Below are positions 16,849 to 24,757 of a DNA stretch of 64,000 nt, one piece after another; positions within the stretch are counted from its first letter, which is position 1; each line of letters begins with the position of its first letter. The notes beneath the pieces were generated by a model, which saw only the letters and a program-made list of their open reading frames with translations, did not search any database and was not told where the DNA came from. A program made the position numbers and the translations under genes. This stretch comes from Paenibacillus sp. 1001270B_150601_E10 (lineage in GTDB: Bacteria > Bacillota > Bacilli > Paenibacillales > Paenibacillaceae), in contig NZ_JADMOL010000006.1 in the NCBI RefSeq assembly GCF_015558675.1, forward strand, positions 196,034 through 260,033. Direction: 5' to 3'.

Positions 16849-17487
16849 TCATTTCTTAACGATTGCAATGGTCATCCCATCCCCAATCGGAATAAGGAGG
16901 GATTCGAGTTGAGGATGATGAGCCATCGTTTCATTGAATTTCCTCATTGTATCTGTATGACGTTTAGGTTGAGCCTCAGAATCCGCAACACTGCCTCCTG
17001 CAAGGACATTATCTGCAACGATAAGCGCACCCGGTTCTGCCAATACAAGGCAAGCGTTTAAGTAGTTCTCGTAATTTTCTTTGTCTGCATCAATAAAGAA
17101 GAACTCAAATCTTTGTTGCTCCTCGGCAAGCTTCTCAAGACTTTGCAGGGCAGCTCCCGTCATGTAAGTCACTTGATCGCTGAAGCCTGCTATGGATAGA
17201 TTGCGATAGGCAAGTTGGGCATATCTGTCCTCCAACTCCAAAGAAGTCAATTGACCTTCCTTTCCGAATCCTCTTGCAAGACAAATCCCGCTATAGCCGC
17301 CAAGTGCTCCGATCTCCAGCACTTTTTTAGCTCCTGAAATGGATACCAGCATCGTTAACAGCTTTCCAGAGGAACGAGACACGGATATGGAGGGCATCTC
17401 ATGGGCACGAATCGATGCAAGAACCTCTTCTAGAAGCTTATCTTCGAGATGAAATGTAGAATCCATGTAGTGATTAATGAGCTTCAT
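16849..17487 (-). CDS. Class I SAM-dependent O-methyltransferase (catechol/caffeoyl-CoA OMT type)
   Basis: The protein has the Methyltransf_3 core: VLEIGALGGYSGICLARGF (SAM-binding motif I), LTSLELEDRYAQLAYRN, FEFFFIDADKENYENYL (the metal-binding Asp region) and ALIVADNVLAGG. Members methylate small hydroxylated substrates with a divalent metal ion. ATG 17487 (212 residues) is preferred, because AGAAAGGA lies ten bases upstream; ATG 17496 would touch the ribosome binding site. The coding region overlaps the end of the upstream small gene by 14 bases, so translation is probably coupled and both are under the double operator at 17877-17938. Confidence 0.87.
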   Translation of the reverse strand: MKLINHYMDSTFHLEDKLLEEVLASIRAHEMPSISVSRSSGKLLTMLVSISGAKKVLEIGALGGYSGICLARGFGKEGQLTSLELEDRYAQLAYRNLSIAGFSDQVTYMTGAALQSLEKLAEEQQRFEFFFIDADKENYENYLNACLVLAEPGALIVADNVLAGGSVADSEAQPKRHTDTMRKFNETMAHHPQLESLLIPIGDGMTIAIVKK

Positions 17488-17860
17488 CTGATTCATTTCC
17501 TTTCTTGATTTCTGCTAATTCTATACGTTCTGAGTCGGCCGTCTCGCTTTGTGGAAACGCACCGCTGCGAGCCTCTACTTGTTCGCTTTCGTTAATCTCG
17601 AATAACTGGACAAACTCGTTGATCACCATATCAATGGCTTTTAATTCACCGACTAAGATGGAATGAATGGATTGAAACTCAGGCTGCTCAAGCTGTTGTT
17701 TAATTGTAGTACGCTTCAAATTCATCATCTCTAGAAAAGCAATCGCTCTGCCTCTGCGGAACGTCTTAGGTCCATGGTGCTCAGAGCGTCCTCTTCCTCC
17801 ATGCCGTTCACCGCGATGATGTCCTTCTCTCTTCATATCTTTGAATTTGTCGCTTCTCAT
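17474..17860 (-). CDS. Small protein with His/Gly/Arg-rich N terminus, function unknown
   Basis: The 128-residue protein starts MRSDKFKDMKREGHHRGERH and continues in a His, Gly and Arg-rich stretch to about residue 30. A compact helical part with FRRGRAIAFLEMMNLKRTTIKQQL and LVGELKAIDMVINEFVQLFEI follows, then an acidic tail. I do not recognise a named family. The basic N terminus could bind nucleic acid or metal ions; the helical part could be a small regulator. ATG 17860 follows AGAGGGGGAATTGCTA, and a very strong promoter with two operators lies upstream. It is the first gene of a two-gene operon with the O-methyltransferase. Confidence 0.7.
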   Translation of the reverse strand: MRSDKFKDMKREGHHRGERHGGRGRSEHHGPKTFRRGRAIAFLEMMNLKRTTIKQQLEQPEFQSIHSILVGELKAIDMVINEFVQLFEINESEQVEARSGAFPQSETADSERIELAEIKKGNESDEAH

Positions 17861-17876
17861 TAGCAATTCCCCCTCT

Positions 17877-17938
17877 TGTATACAAATGTATACATCGTTC
17901 CTGTTGTTGATTGTATACGTTTGTATACATATGGTCAA
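17877..17938 (-). promoter_or_regulatory. Promoter with two identical-architecture 18-bp operators
   Basis: On the minus strand TTGACC (17933-17938) and TACAAT (17910-17915) are spaced by 17 bases. TGTATACGTTTGTATACA (17912-17929) covers the -10 and spacer. A second near-identical palindrome, TGTATACAAATGTATACA (17877-17894), lies just downstream of the expected start of transcription. The centres are 35 bases apart. Each half (TGTATACA) is itself palindromic. This is a repression layout for a dimeric regulator, whose gene I cannot identify. Confidence 0.82.
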
Positions 17939-18002
17939 GCGTTTTATTTTATCTTGATTAATGAAGTCTGATCTCAAGGCACCGACACCATTGGAAAATA
18001 AA

Positions 18003-18030
18003 AAAGGTATGGAATTTAATCCAATACCTT
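18003..18030 (-). terminator. Intrinsic terminator containing the HIT stop codon
   Basis: On the minus strand AAAGGTATTGGA pairs with TCCATACCTTT (one bulged base) and runs into TTTTTATT. The TAA stop of the HIT gene is in the loop. Confidence 0.7.
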
Positions 18031-18441
18031 TAATGTGTTTATCATGTCTATTTTGGTTTTTGCTAGCTGAACATTGTCTTTAGGCTGTGCTTCTGGATCT
18101 TCTTCATAGAATTCAGCAAAGTTTTGGCCTTCATACCTTGGGATGATGTGCATATGAAAGTGCGTCAGGTCATCGAATGCCCCTCCATTTTGACATATCG
18201 TTATTCCATCTGGCTTGTACAGCTTTTTTATTGCTTTTGTAATCAGCTTGGACGCTTTCATTAACGAATCTGTAGTTTCATTGCAAAGATCATCCACGTA
18301 TCTTGCATGATTTTTAGGCAAAATCAGAACATGTCCTTCATTATAGGGGTTATGGTCTAAGAAGCAGCATACATGATTGTCTTCCCATACGACATGCACG
18401 CTTAATTTTTGATTTGCTAAGCTACAACCTAAACACTCCAT
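18016..18441 (-). CDS. HIT-family nucleotide hydrolase/transferase
   Basis: The 141-residue protein has a CxxC-like start (MECLGC), the FLDHNPYNEGHVLILPKNH segment and the catalytic histidine triad HFHMHIIPR (H-x-H-x-H). HIT proteins of this type hydrolyse nucleotide phosphoramidates or dinucleoside polyphosphates. ATG 18441 follows AATAGGAGGCGATGAG. It is monocistronic, with the terminator formed at its own stop codon. Confidence 0.9.
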   Translation of the reverse strand: MECLGCSLANQKLSVHVVWEDNHVCCFLDHNPYNEGHVLILPKNHARYVDDLCNETTDSLMKASKLITKAIKKLYKPDGITICQNGGAFDDLTHFHMHIIPRYEGQNFAEFYEEDPEAQPKDNVQLAKTKIDMINTLKVLD

Positions 18442-18488
18442 CTCATCGCCTCCTATTGATGTAACGACTCTTCACAAGTAAAAATATT

Positions 18489-18522
18489 CGCCAAGCCTAT
18501 GAGCGTATCTACCAGCTTGGCG
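18489..18522 (-). terminator. Terminator of the ABC exporter operon
   Basis: CGCCAAGC / GCTTGGCG pairs over eight bases around an 18-base loop and on the minus strand runs into AATATTTTTA. It lies downstream of the permease gene. Confidence 0.6.
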
Positions 18523-18619
18523 TTATCTTTAAGACCATTATTAAGCTTTTATCTGGTCATTGAAAATACAGCAGCTGACGTCAAATATATTGCTGTTTGT
18601 CAGACTGTATTTCGCTATC

Positions 18620-19387
18620 TCACACCCGCTTCTTATACGCTCTCATCGCATACATATATGCCACTAACATGATTCCAATACACCATGCAAGAGCAGCCCA
18701 TATATCATTGCCCACCGATTGGCCTGACAGCAGCGCACGGATCGCCTCCACGATCGAGGTTACTGGCTGGTTTTCTGCAAAGGCGCGAACGACAGTCGGC
18801 ATCGACTCGGTCGGCACAAACGCCGAGCTGATAAACGGCAGGAAGATAATTGGGTAGGAAAAGGCGCTTGCGCCATCCACTGTTTTGGCGGAGAGTCCGG
18901 CGATCGCCGCTACCCAAGTCAATGCCAGCGTAAACAGCATGAGTATACCTGCTACCGCAAGCCATGGCAGAATTCCCGCCGATGAACGAAAGCCCATAAC
19001 AAGCGCTGCGAGAATGATGACGACGACCGATATGGCGTTGGATACCAGCGAGGTCAGCACATGCCCCCACAGCACAGAAGAGCGTGAAATCGGCATGGTG
19101 TGAAACCGCTCCAATATGCCCCGCTGCACATCGGTAAACAGGCGGTAAGCCGTATAAGAAACACCGCTAGCAATCGCAATAAGAAGTATGCCAGGCAATA
19201 GATAATTCACATAGTTATCCGTTCCAGTTTGAATGGCACCGCCCAACACATAGACGAACAGCAGCATCATCGCGATCGGCATGATGGTAACCGTGACTAT
19301 GGTGTCCATACTGCGGGTAATATGGCGCATGGAGCGCCCGAGCATTACACTCATATCGCTAAAAAAGTGTTTCTTTACCGCCTCCAT
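18620..19387 (-). CDS. ABC-2 type permease, DrrB-like
   Basis: The 255-residue protein has about six membrane segments and the ABC-2 fold, with LGRSMRHITRSMDTIVTVTIMPIAM at the start, LLPGILLIAIASGVSYTAYRLFTDVQRGILERFHTMPISR (ABC-2 signature region) and PIIFLPFISSAFVPTESMP. It resembles the DrrB half of drug exporters. The ATG follows the TAG stop of the ATPase gene directly (stop 19388-19390, start 19387), so the two are tightly coupled. It ends the padR operon; the exported compound is unknown. Confidence 0.88.
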   Translation of the reverse strand: MEAVKKHFFSDMSVMLGRSMRHITRSMDTIVTVTIMPIAMMLLFVYVLGGAIQTGTDNYVNYLLPGILLIAIASGVSYTAYRLFTDVQRGILERFHTMPISRSSVLWGHVLTSLVSNAISVVVIILAALVMGFRSSAGILPWLAVAGILMLFTLALTWVAAIAGLSAKTVDGASAFSYPIIFLPFISSAFVPTESMPTVVRAFAENQPVTSIVEAIRALLSGQSVGNDIWAALAWCIGIMLVAYMYAMRAYKKRV

Positions 19388-20149
19388 CTAAATGGCCTCC
19401 TTCTTGCCGACGATTGCGAGGAATATTTCCTCTAACGACGGTTGTTTTTCAACATACTCCATCTTCGCTTGCGGGAACAGCTTTTTCAACTCTTTAAGCG
19501 TGCCGTTAGCGATAATCCTGCCTTCGTGTAGAATGGCAATTCGGTCGGCAAGCTGCTCAGCCTCCTCCAAATACTGCGTGGTAAGAAATATCGTCGTACC
19601 ACCAGCGGCAAGTTCCTGGACAATCTTCCAAACCTCAATACGCGACTCGGGATCAAGCCCAGTAGTCGGCTCGTCGAGGAAAATAATATGCGGATTCCCC
19701 ACAAGGCTCAAGGCGATGTCGAGCCTGCGGCGCATACCACCCGAATACGTAGACGCCTTCCGGTCGGCGGCTTCCGTCAGGCCGAAGCGTTTAAGCATGT
19801 TATCGGCAACCTGACGCGGGTTTTCGAGGTATCGCAGTTTGGCAATCATGATCAGATTTTCTCGTCCTGTCAATATTTCGTCCACGGCGGCAAATTGTCC
19901 GGTAAGACTGATTGCCTGTCGCACATGGTCGGGCTTGGTTGAAACGTCGAATCCATTTACGGTAACGGTTCCGTGGTCTGGTCTTAGCAGTGTAGTGAGG
20001 ATTCTGACAATCGTTGTCTTGCCTGCTCCGTTGGAGCCGAGCAGGGCAAATATACTACCCTTTTCCACCTCGAAATCAACTCCCTTTAGGACTTCATGCT
20101 GCTTGTAAGACTTTTGAAGACCTATGACTTTAATGGAGTTATTTTGCAT
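19388..20149 (-). CDS. ABC transporter ATP-binding protein, DrrA-like
   Basis: The 253-residue ATPase has Walker A LLGSNGAGKTT, Q-loop in SLTGQFAAVDEILTG, signature YSGGMRRRLDIALSL, Walker B HIIFLDEPTTGLDP and the switch region TTQYLEEAEQLADRIAIL. The SGQFAAVDE/LTGRENL pattern is that of the daunorubicin-exporter DrrA subfamily. The C-terminal part (EKQPSLEEIFLAIVG) also fits. It energises export by the permease encoded immediately downstream. It starts 12 bases after the HAAS-pentapeptide gene. Confidence 0.93.
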   Translation of the reverse strand: MQNNSIKVIGLQKSYKQHEVLKGVDFEVEKGSIFALLGSNGAGKTTIVRILTTLLRPDHGTVTVNGFDVSTKPDHVRQAISLTGQFAAVDEILTGRENLIMIAKLRYLENPRQVADNMLKRFGLTEAADRKASTYSGGMRRRLDIALSLVGNPHIIFLDEPTTGLDPESRIEVWKIVQELAAGGTTIFLTTQYLEEAEQLADRIAILHEGRIIANGTLKELKKLFPQAKMEYVEKQPSLEEIFLAIVGKKEAI

Positions 20150-20161
20150 ATATCCCCCTCC

Positions 20162-21028
20162 TTATCGAACTATAACCTTAGACAAATCGGCTCCCATGCC
20201 TTTAAGCCCAGCATAAGTCAGCTTATCCATGACTGCGTCGTCAAAGCAGATGGTTTTGATGGTACGGTAATACTTATTGGTCAGCGAAAAAAACGCCTGG
20301 AACGACACATTCTTAAGTGTAGCACCTCTAAACGAAACTTCGTTTAATGCTGATTTGTCAAACTTAACGCCGTTAAAGGTTTGCCCGTCAAGACGAAGCC
20401 CGCTTAGGTCGGAATATTTGAATACTACGCCGTCAAAGATACAGCCTTCAAAGATTGTTTTTCTAAGGTCGATCTTGGTTAGCGTGACGTCGGTCAGTTT
20501 TACGTCTGTAAATTTCGCTCCTTCTAGCCCCGTAATGTTGAAGTTGGTGCGTACAAGGATCGATTTATTGAAGCTCGCATCCGAAAGGTCTAGAGTGGAC
20601 AGGGTGCAGTCAGTCAGATTCGCGCCGTCAAACTTGGCTTCACGTATGTCGCTGCTCTTAAACGAACTGCCAGTCAAGTCTGCGCCCGTAAAGTCGGAAG
20701 CGCGTAGCGCACTTGAGGTGAAGTTTCCTTTATGCGCAATAACGCCCGCAAAGTCGCTCTGCGTTAGGTTGCTCGCGCCAAAGTTTATCAGCACCTGCCG
20801 CTCCAGAGAACGAGAGAGGTTAGCAACCTCCAGTATCGTTTCCTCGATGTCGCCAATGCTCTCAATGGTCAACTGAAATGCTTGTTCATCATCCTTGCCT
20901 TCGGCTTTGAGCTCACGGAACCGCTCCTGCAAATCAGTGAGCAGATCCGTCTTTAATTCTGTGACGCTTTTTACCCCATCGTATGGTGCGAAAACACCGT
21001 TCAAATAGTTGTTCAATTTCTCATTCAT
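20162..21028 (-). CDS. HAAS-like domain fused to pentapeptide repeats
   Basis: The 288-residue protein has two parts. Residues about 1-75 resemble the HAAS (permease prefix) domain often encoded next to PadR genes: LNNYLNGVF, then DLLTDLQERFRELKAEGKDDEQAFQ and IESIGDIEETI. From about 85 to 260 it is built of tandem pentapeptide repeats of the A(D/N)LXX type (NLTQSD, ADLTGSS, ANLTDCT, ASFNKSI and so on), which fold as a right-handed quadrilateral beta helix. No membrane segment is seen. It lies between padR and the exporter genes, 14 bases after padR, so it is part of that operon. Its function is unknown; other pentapeptide proteins mimic DNA and protect gyrase. Confidence 0.8.
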   Translation of the reverse strand: MNEKLNNYLNGVFAPYDGVKSVTELKTDLLTDLQERFRELKAEGKDDEQAFQLTIESIGDIEETILEVANLSRSLERQVLINFGASNLTQSDFAGVIAHKGNFTSSALRASDFTGADLTGSSFKSSDIREAKFDGANLTDCTLSTLDLSDASFNKSILVRTNFNITGLEGAKFTDVKLTDVTLTKIDLRKTIFEGCIFDGVVFKYSDLSGLRLDGQTFNGVKFDKSALNEVSFRGATLKNVSFQAFFSLTNKYYRTIKTICFDDAVMDKLTYAGLKGMGADLSKVIVR

Positions 21029-21042
21029 AGCATCAAACCTCC

Positions 21043-21372
21043 CTATAATAAGTTTTCAAGCACTCGCTTTGCGTACTCCCAATTGCTTTTGTTCCTGTCG
21101 TAAGAAGCTTTGCCTTTTTCGGTAATCTTAAAATATTTTCGTCGTCCACCCTGAGATTCGTCGCCCCAATACCACTCGATATCACCTTCTGCCTCAAGCC
21201 GCCGGACGCTGGAATACATTGTGGCTTCCTTCAATTCATATTCACCGCCCGAGCGCTCAGCAATCAGCTTAACAATTTCATAACCGTAGCGGTCAGCTTC
21301 GGATAAGAGTCGTAAAATCATCGTGTCGGTATGGCCGCGCAGCAGGTCGGATGTAATTTTGTTCTCGCTCAT
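21043..21372 (-). CDS. PadR-family transcriptional repressor
   Basis: The protein (109 residues from ATG 21372) is a small PadR of the wHTH plus C-terminal helix type: SDLLRGHTDTMILRLLSEADRYGYEIVKLI, ELKEATMYSSVRRLEAEGDIEWYW and GGRRKYFKITEKGK, the classic PadR wing. ATG 21372 is preferred since GGGGTGATG precedes it; a longer form would begin inside the promoter. It is the first gene of the four-gene exporter operon and probably represses it through the palindrome at 21392-21411. Confidence 0.92.
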   Translation of the reverse strand: MSENKITSDLLRGHTDTMILRLLSEADRYGYEIVKLIAERSGGEYELKEATMYSSVRRLEAEGDIEWYWGDESQGGRRKYFKITEKGKASYDRNKSNWEYAKRVLENLL

Positions 21373-21391
21373 ATCATCACCCCGCAATTGT

Positions 21392-21420
21392 ATAGTACGA
21401 CATAGTACTATGGCTGTCAA
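21392..21420 (-). promoter_or_regulatory. padR operon promoter with operator
   Basis: TTGACA (21415-21420) and TACTAT (21392-21397) are separated by 17 bases on the minus strand. The perfect inverted repeat ATAGTAC-N6-GTACTAT (21392-21411) covers the -10 and most of the spacer, so binding there would block RNA polymerase. The adjacent PadR gene is the probable repressor. Confidence 0.85.
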
Positions 21421-21541
21421 AGTAATACTTTCGTTATAATACCTCGTTCGATAAATATATTATTCGTATTCGTAAGGTCATCTATTATCAAGACCCATAA
21501 CTTGAGACCGTTTTCTTCCACTCCATTTAATCAAAAACGAT

Positions 21542-21576
21542 AAAAAAGACCAGCCTTCCTAGAAGAAAGCTGGCCT
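21542..21576 (-). terminator. Terminator of the amidohydrolase gene
   Basis: On the minus strand GGCCAGCTTTC / GAAGGCTGGTC pairs around a five-base loop and runs into TTTTTTA. Confidence 0.75.
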
Positions 21577-21630
21577 CATAGATTGATTTCCCTTTTATAC
21601 AAAAAAGCCACAAGTTAGTATGACCTTAGA

Positions 21631-22857
21631 TCAAAATGATAAGGAACCGGCCGCTAAATTTCCTTGATAGAATACAGCCGCTCTAGGACTGCGTCTTGCT
21701 ACCGCTTCAGCTGCACAGCTTGCTTCGACAAGAACCATGCTTGCTTCTGCTCCAACATACGGCCACACTTGCTCGCCTTCAGCATTTAAAGGTGTCACTC
21801 CGCCTGTAATCACACCAAGTGTTTGCGATAACTGGTATTCCTGACTGCGTCCATATAGTTCCGCATAGCGCTGTGCCTTTTCCAAATTGTCGCCCATTCC
21901 AAAAGGAGACCAGTGATCAATGATGCTGTCATTGCCAAGACCGACATGAACCCCCATCTGCCGAAGGGTTGGCAGCGGCATATGCAGTCTGCCGATTGGA
22001 ACCGTGGAAGCAATATCAATTTGCATAGCAGCATATTGGCTGGCTAGTTCCTTAACCTCCTGGAAGTCAGACGCAGCGAAAGCGAAGGCATGGCTAACGG
22101 TAACTCTGCCATTCCAGCCAGCATCCTCCGTTAACTTTGCAAGCAAGGATAGTGTCTCAATGCCTGATGGACCTGACTCATGAACGTGGATATCGATATT
22201 CGCATTTTCCTCTACCGCAATTTCCATTAAGGCATTCAGCGATCTTTCACGATCCCCATCCACTACTGCTGGATCCACGGAACCAATATGAGTAGCTCCG
22301 TTACGGACAGCCTCTCTTACCAATTGCTCGGACTTAGAGCGAAGCAGCCCATGCTGGGTAAAGGCAACGAGCTCTGCGTCAATTTTATGGTGATACTGTT
22401 CCAACGCGCGCTTCACGGCTTCCAAACCTTTAAGTCCACTGACAGGATCAATATTCACGTGCCCTCTTACATACGTTGAGCCATGACCAATGATGAGATC
22501 AAGCAGCTTGGAAGCCCGTTCCTCTGCAACAGGGAACAATTCCGGCAGCAATCTCTCCTCTTGCTCAATCCGCTCAAAAATAGACGCGGTTGGACGTACA
22601 GCTTGCCACGGCCCGCCATAATAGGTTTTGTCCAAGTGCAGATGAGACTCTCGGAAAGATGGCAACAGCAGTCTTTGTTTCACGTCATGCTTAGGGAGCT
22701 CGTCCTGGATCTGATCATGTGCGGGCACAATCTCTGCAAGCTTTCCTCCATCAATGCGGATATGTACCAATCTTGTACGCGTGCCGATAACTTGATCCTG
22801 CTCTCGCTCGTATCCGCTTTCCAATCTAACGTTTGTTAACCAATAGGCTGATGTCAT
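21631..22857 (-). CDS. Amidohydrolase, cytosine deaminase-like
   Basis: The protein (408 residues from ATG 22857) has the metal-dependent amidohydrolase pattern: LLLPSFRESHLHLDKTYYGGPW (the HxHxDK form of subfamily III deaminases), NIDIHVHESG, VTVSHAFAFA and the late VGLGNDSIIDHWSPFGMGD with the catalytic Asp. The HLHLDK form is that of cytosine deaminase CodA and related N-isopropylammelide hydrolases. The substrate is probably a cyclic amidine or amide. ATG 22857 lies nine bases after GAAGAGG. The ankyrin gene is 64 bases upstream on the same strand, and both are divergent from the LysR gene. Confidence 0.85.
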   Translation of the reverse strand: MTSAYWLTNVRLESGYEREQDQVIGTRTRLVHIRIDGGKLAEIVPAHDQIQDELPKHDVKQRLLLPSFRESHLHLDKTYYGGPWQAVRPTASIFERIEQEERLLPELFPVAEERASKLLDLIIGHGSTYVRGHVNIDPVSGLKGLEAVKRALEQYHHKIDAELVAFTQHGLLRSKSEQLVREAVRNGATHIGSVDPAVVDGDRERSLNALMEIAVEENANIDIHVHESGPSGIETLSLLAKLTEDAGWNGRVTVSHAFAFAASDFQEVKELASQYAAMQIDIASTVPIGRLHMPLPTLRQMGVHVGLGNDSIIDHWSPFGMGDNLEKAQRYAELYGRSQEYQLSQTLGVITGGVTPLNAEGEQVWPYVGAEASMVLVEASCAAEAVARRSPRAAVFYQGNLAAGSLSF

Positions 22858-22921
22858 TCTAATCATCCTCTTCCCCATTATGTTTGTTCAGTAGCATGAT
22901 ATAACGTTTATACCAATGCTG

Positions 22922-23518
22922 TTATCGGTCACGTTCTGCTTGCTCCAATAATGCTGCAATCTGATCGAATCCCATCTTCTTTGCATGCATAATGGGCGTT
23001 ATCCCATCTTTATCGCTTATATTCGGATCTGCTCCATATGCAAGCAGGAGCTTAACAATCGCCTGATGCTTTACTCCTCCGTTTCCGAGAATAACAGCCT
23101 CCATCAGTGCAGTCCAATGCAGGTTATTAATATGATTGACATCGATACCGGAGTGCGCAAGCAATTCCTGTACAACTTCAACATGTCCGCGTTCTGCGGC
23201 AGGAATAAGCGCGCTTCCTCCATATCGGTTTGTTAAAGTGGGGTCCGCACCCGCTTCTATCGCAAGCTTTACAATATCCAGAAGGCCTTCTGCTCCTGCA
23301 TATAGGAGAACATTATTCAGATTGTGATCGCGAATATTAATGTCCGCACCTTTCTGAATCAGTACCTTAACCATGTCAACCTGATGGTGATAAGTTGCAG
23401 TCATAACGGCTGTTCGTCCATACCCGTCCGTTGCGTTGATGTTTGCGCCATCCTCCAGCAACGATAGAACTTTATCCTTATCTCCTTGCCCAGCTGAGAT
23501 GATTAATTGATCGTTCAT
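22922..23518 (-). CDS. Ankyrin-repeat protein
   Basis: The 198-residue protein is made of about five or six ankyrin repeats (for example GANINATDGYGRTAVMTATYHHQVDMVKVL and GADPTLTNRYGGSALIPAAERGHVEVVQEL, here named only in part). There is no signal peptide or other domain, so it is a cytoplasmic protein-binding scaffold. ATG 23518 follows GGTGGAGAAG; a longer form would run into the divergent promoter. It is probably cotranscribed with the amidohydrolase 64 bases downstream. Confidence 0.88.
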   Translation of the reverse strand: MNDQLIISAGQGDKDKVLSLLEDGANINATDGYGRTAVMTATYHHQVDMVKVLIQKGADINIRDHNLNNVLLYAGAEGLLDIVKLAIEAGADPTLTNRYGGSALIPAAERGHVEVVQELLAHSGIDVNHINNLHWTALMEAVILGNGGVKHQAIVKLLLAYGADPNISDKDGITPIMHAKKMGFDQIAALLEQAERDR

Positions 23519-23752
23519 CTTCTCCACCTTCCTCTCCCTCGTCCCAAGTCTTATCAATGAGCTCCTTAAAGAGCTAGAAGCAGATTGACAAGTTGTCAAC
23601 AATCGTACATCAAGAATTCGGAGTGCTCGTGTTTTGGATCATACTCATTTGTCGTCCTATAAAAATATGCTACCATGAAGTATAGCTAACGAAAAATATA
23701 TAAATCATTCGTTTTACTAAGGTTTTTCATATAGTAAGGAGCGATATCGACG

Positions 23753-24640
23753 ATGGACATGAGACAGCTGCGTTATTTTATTACAATTGTCGAGGAAGGA
23801 AATATTTCAGCTGCTGCCAAGAAGCTTCATCTCTCTCAACCCCCATTAAGTCAGCAGTTAAAAGCGATGGAGCTGGAGCTTGGAGCAAGGTTGGTGGAGC
23901 GCAGCGGAAAGCGTTTGGAGGTAACGGAAGCTGGGAGAACGCTATATCAGTATGCACTGCAAATGTTGCAGCTGATGGAAGAAGCCAAACTGGAAGTTCA
24001 GGAAGTGGGCAACGGGACTAACGGCCGATTAACGCTTGGCGTCAATACGTTCTCCGTTACCGAACTGCCTGACCTGCTTCAACGATTCAAAGCGCAATAC
24101 CCCAAAGTCACGTATCATATCCAGCAAAATGAGTCGTCGCATCTATGCAAGTTAGTGCGAGATCGTGTCGTGGAGTTGGCAGTCATCCGTATGCCGCTCG
24201 ATTTAGAGGATTTTTCAGTACTGCACCTTTATAATGAACCTTTCTATTTCATTACATCCAGTCAAGAGGATCTATACACAGAAGAAGTGTCTCTTTCTGA
24301 CATTCAAAGCTGTCCTCTGCTACTGCCAAGCACGCAAGGATTAGGGGTACATTATTTAATTCTGGAGGCGTTCTCCAAATGCCATCTAGAGCCGAACATC
24401 ATTGGTGAATGCTCAGATATTTCGCTGCTTATGGACTTTGTCACATCCGGGTTCTGTGCATCGATTGTCCCAGAGACACTGCTAAAAAGGCATGAAGGCT
24501 ATGCGATCCAAGCGCATCTTATTACCAGTCCAACAGAGATGTCAGCGCCGGTTGGTCTTATCTGGCTCAAGCATCATCGTTTATCCAGCACGGCTCAGAA
24601 CTTTATTCAGATGTTTGAACAGGAAGTTCTTCACTCGTAA
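23753..24640 (+). CDS. LysR-family transcriptional regulator
   Basis: The 295-residue protein has the LysR wHTH at 1-60 (MRQLRYFITIVEEGNISAAAKKLHLSQPPLSQQLKAME, described in part; LELGARLVERSGKRLEVTEAG) and a periplasmic-binding-fold ligand domain (about 90-290) resembling CynR/BenM. ATG 23753 follows AAGGAGCGATATCGACG. It is divergent from the ankyrin/amidohydrolase pair, which is the usual placement of a LysR target, so it probably controls these. The inducer is unknown. Confidence 0.92.
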   Translation: MDMRQLRYFITIVEEGNISAAAKKLHLSQPPLSQQLKAMELELGARLVERSGKRLEVTEAGRTLYQYALQMLQLMEEAKLEVQEVGNGTNGRLTLGVNTFSVTELPDLLQRFKAQYPKVTYHIQQNESSHLCKLVRDRVVELAVIRMPLDLEDFSVLHLYNEPFYFITSSQEDLYTEEVSLSDIQSCPLLLPSTQGLGVHYLILEAFSKCHLEPNIIGECSDISLLMDFVTSGFCASIVPETLLKRHEGYAIQAHLITSPTEMSAPVGLIWLKHHRLSSTAQNFIQMFEQEVLHS

Positions 24641-24683
24641 GTGCAACTTAAAAAGGATTGATTTAACATCAGATTTATCGAAA

Positions 24684-24749
24684 AAATCCCCTTTGAAGTC
24701 AACCGCATATCATCTGAGAATGATTATGCCATTAACTCAAAGGGGATAT
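24684..24749. terminator. Long intrinsic terminator
   Basis: AAATCCCCTTTGA (24684-24696) pairs with TCAAAGGGGAT (24737-24747). On the minus strand it is followed by TTTTTTCG. It lies between the LysR gene and the LacI gene, which are convergent. Confidence 0.7.
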
Positions 24750-24757
24750 TTATTGAT

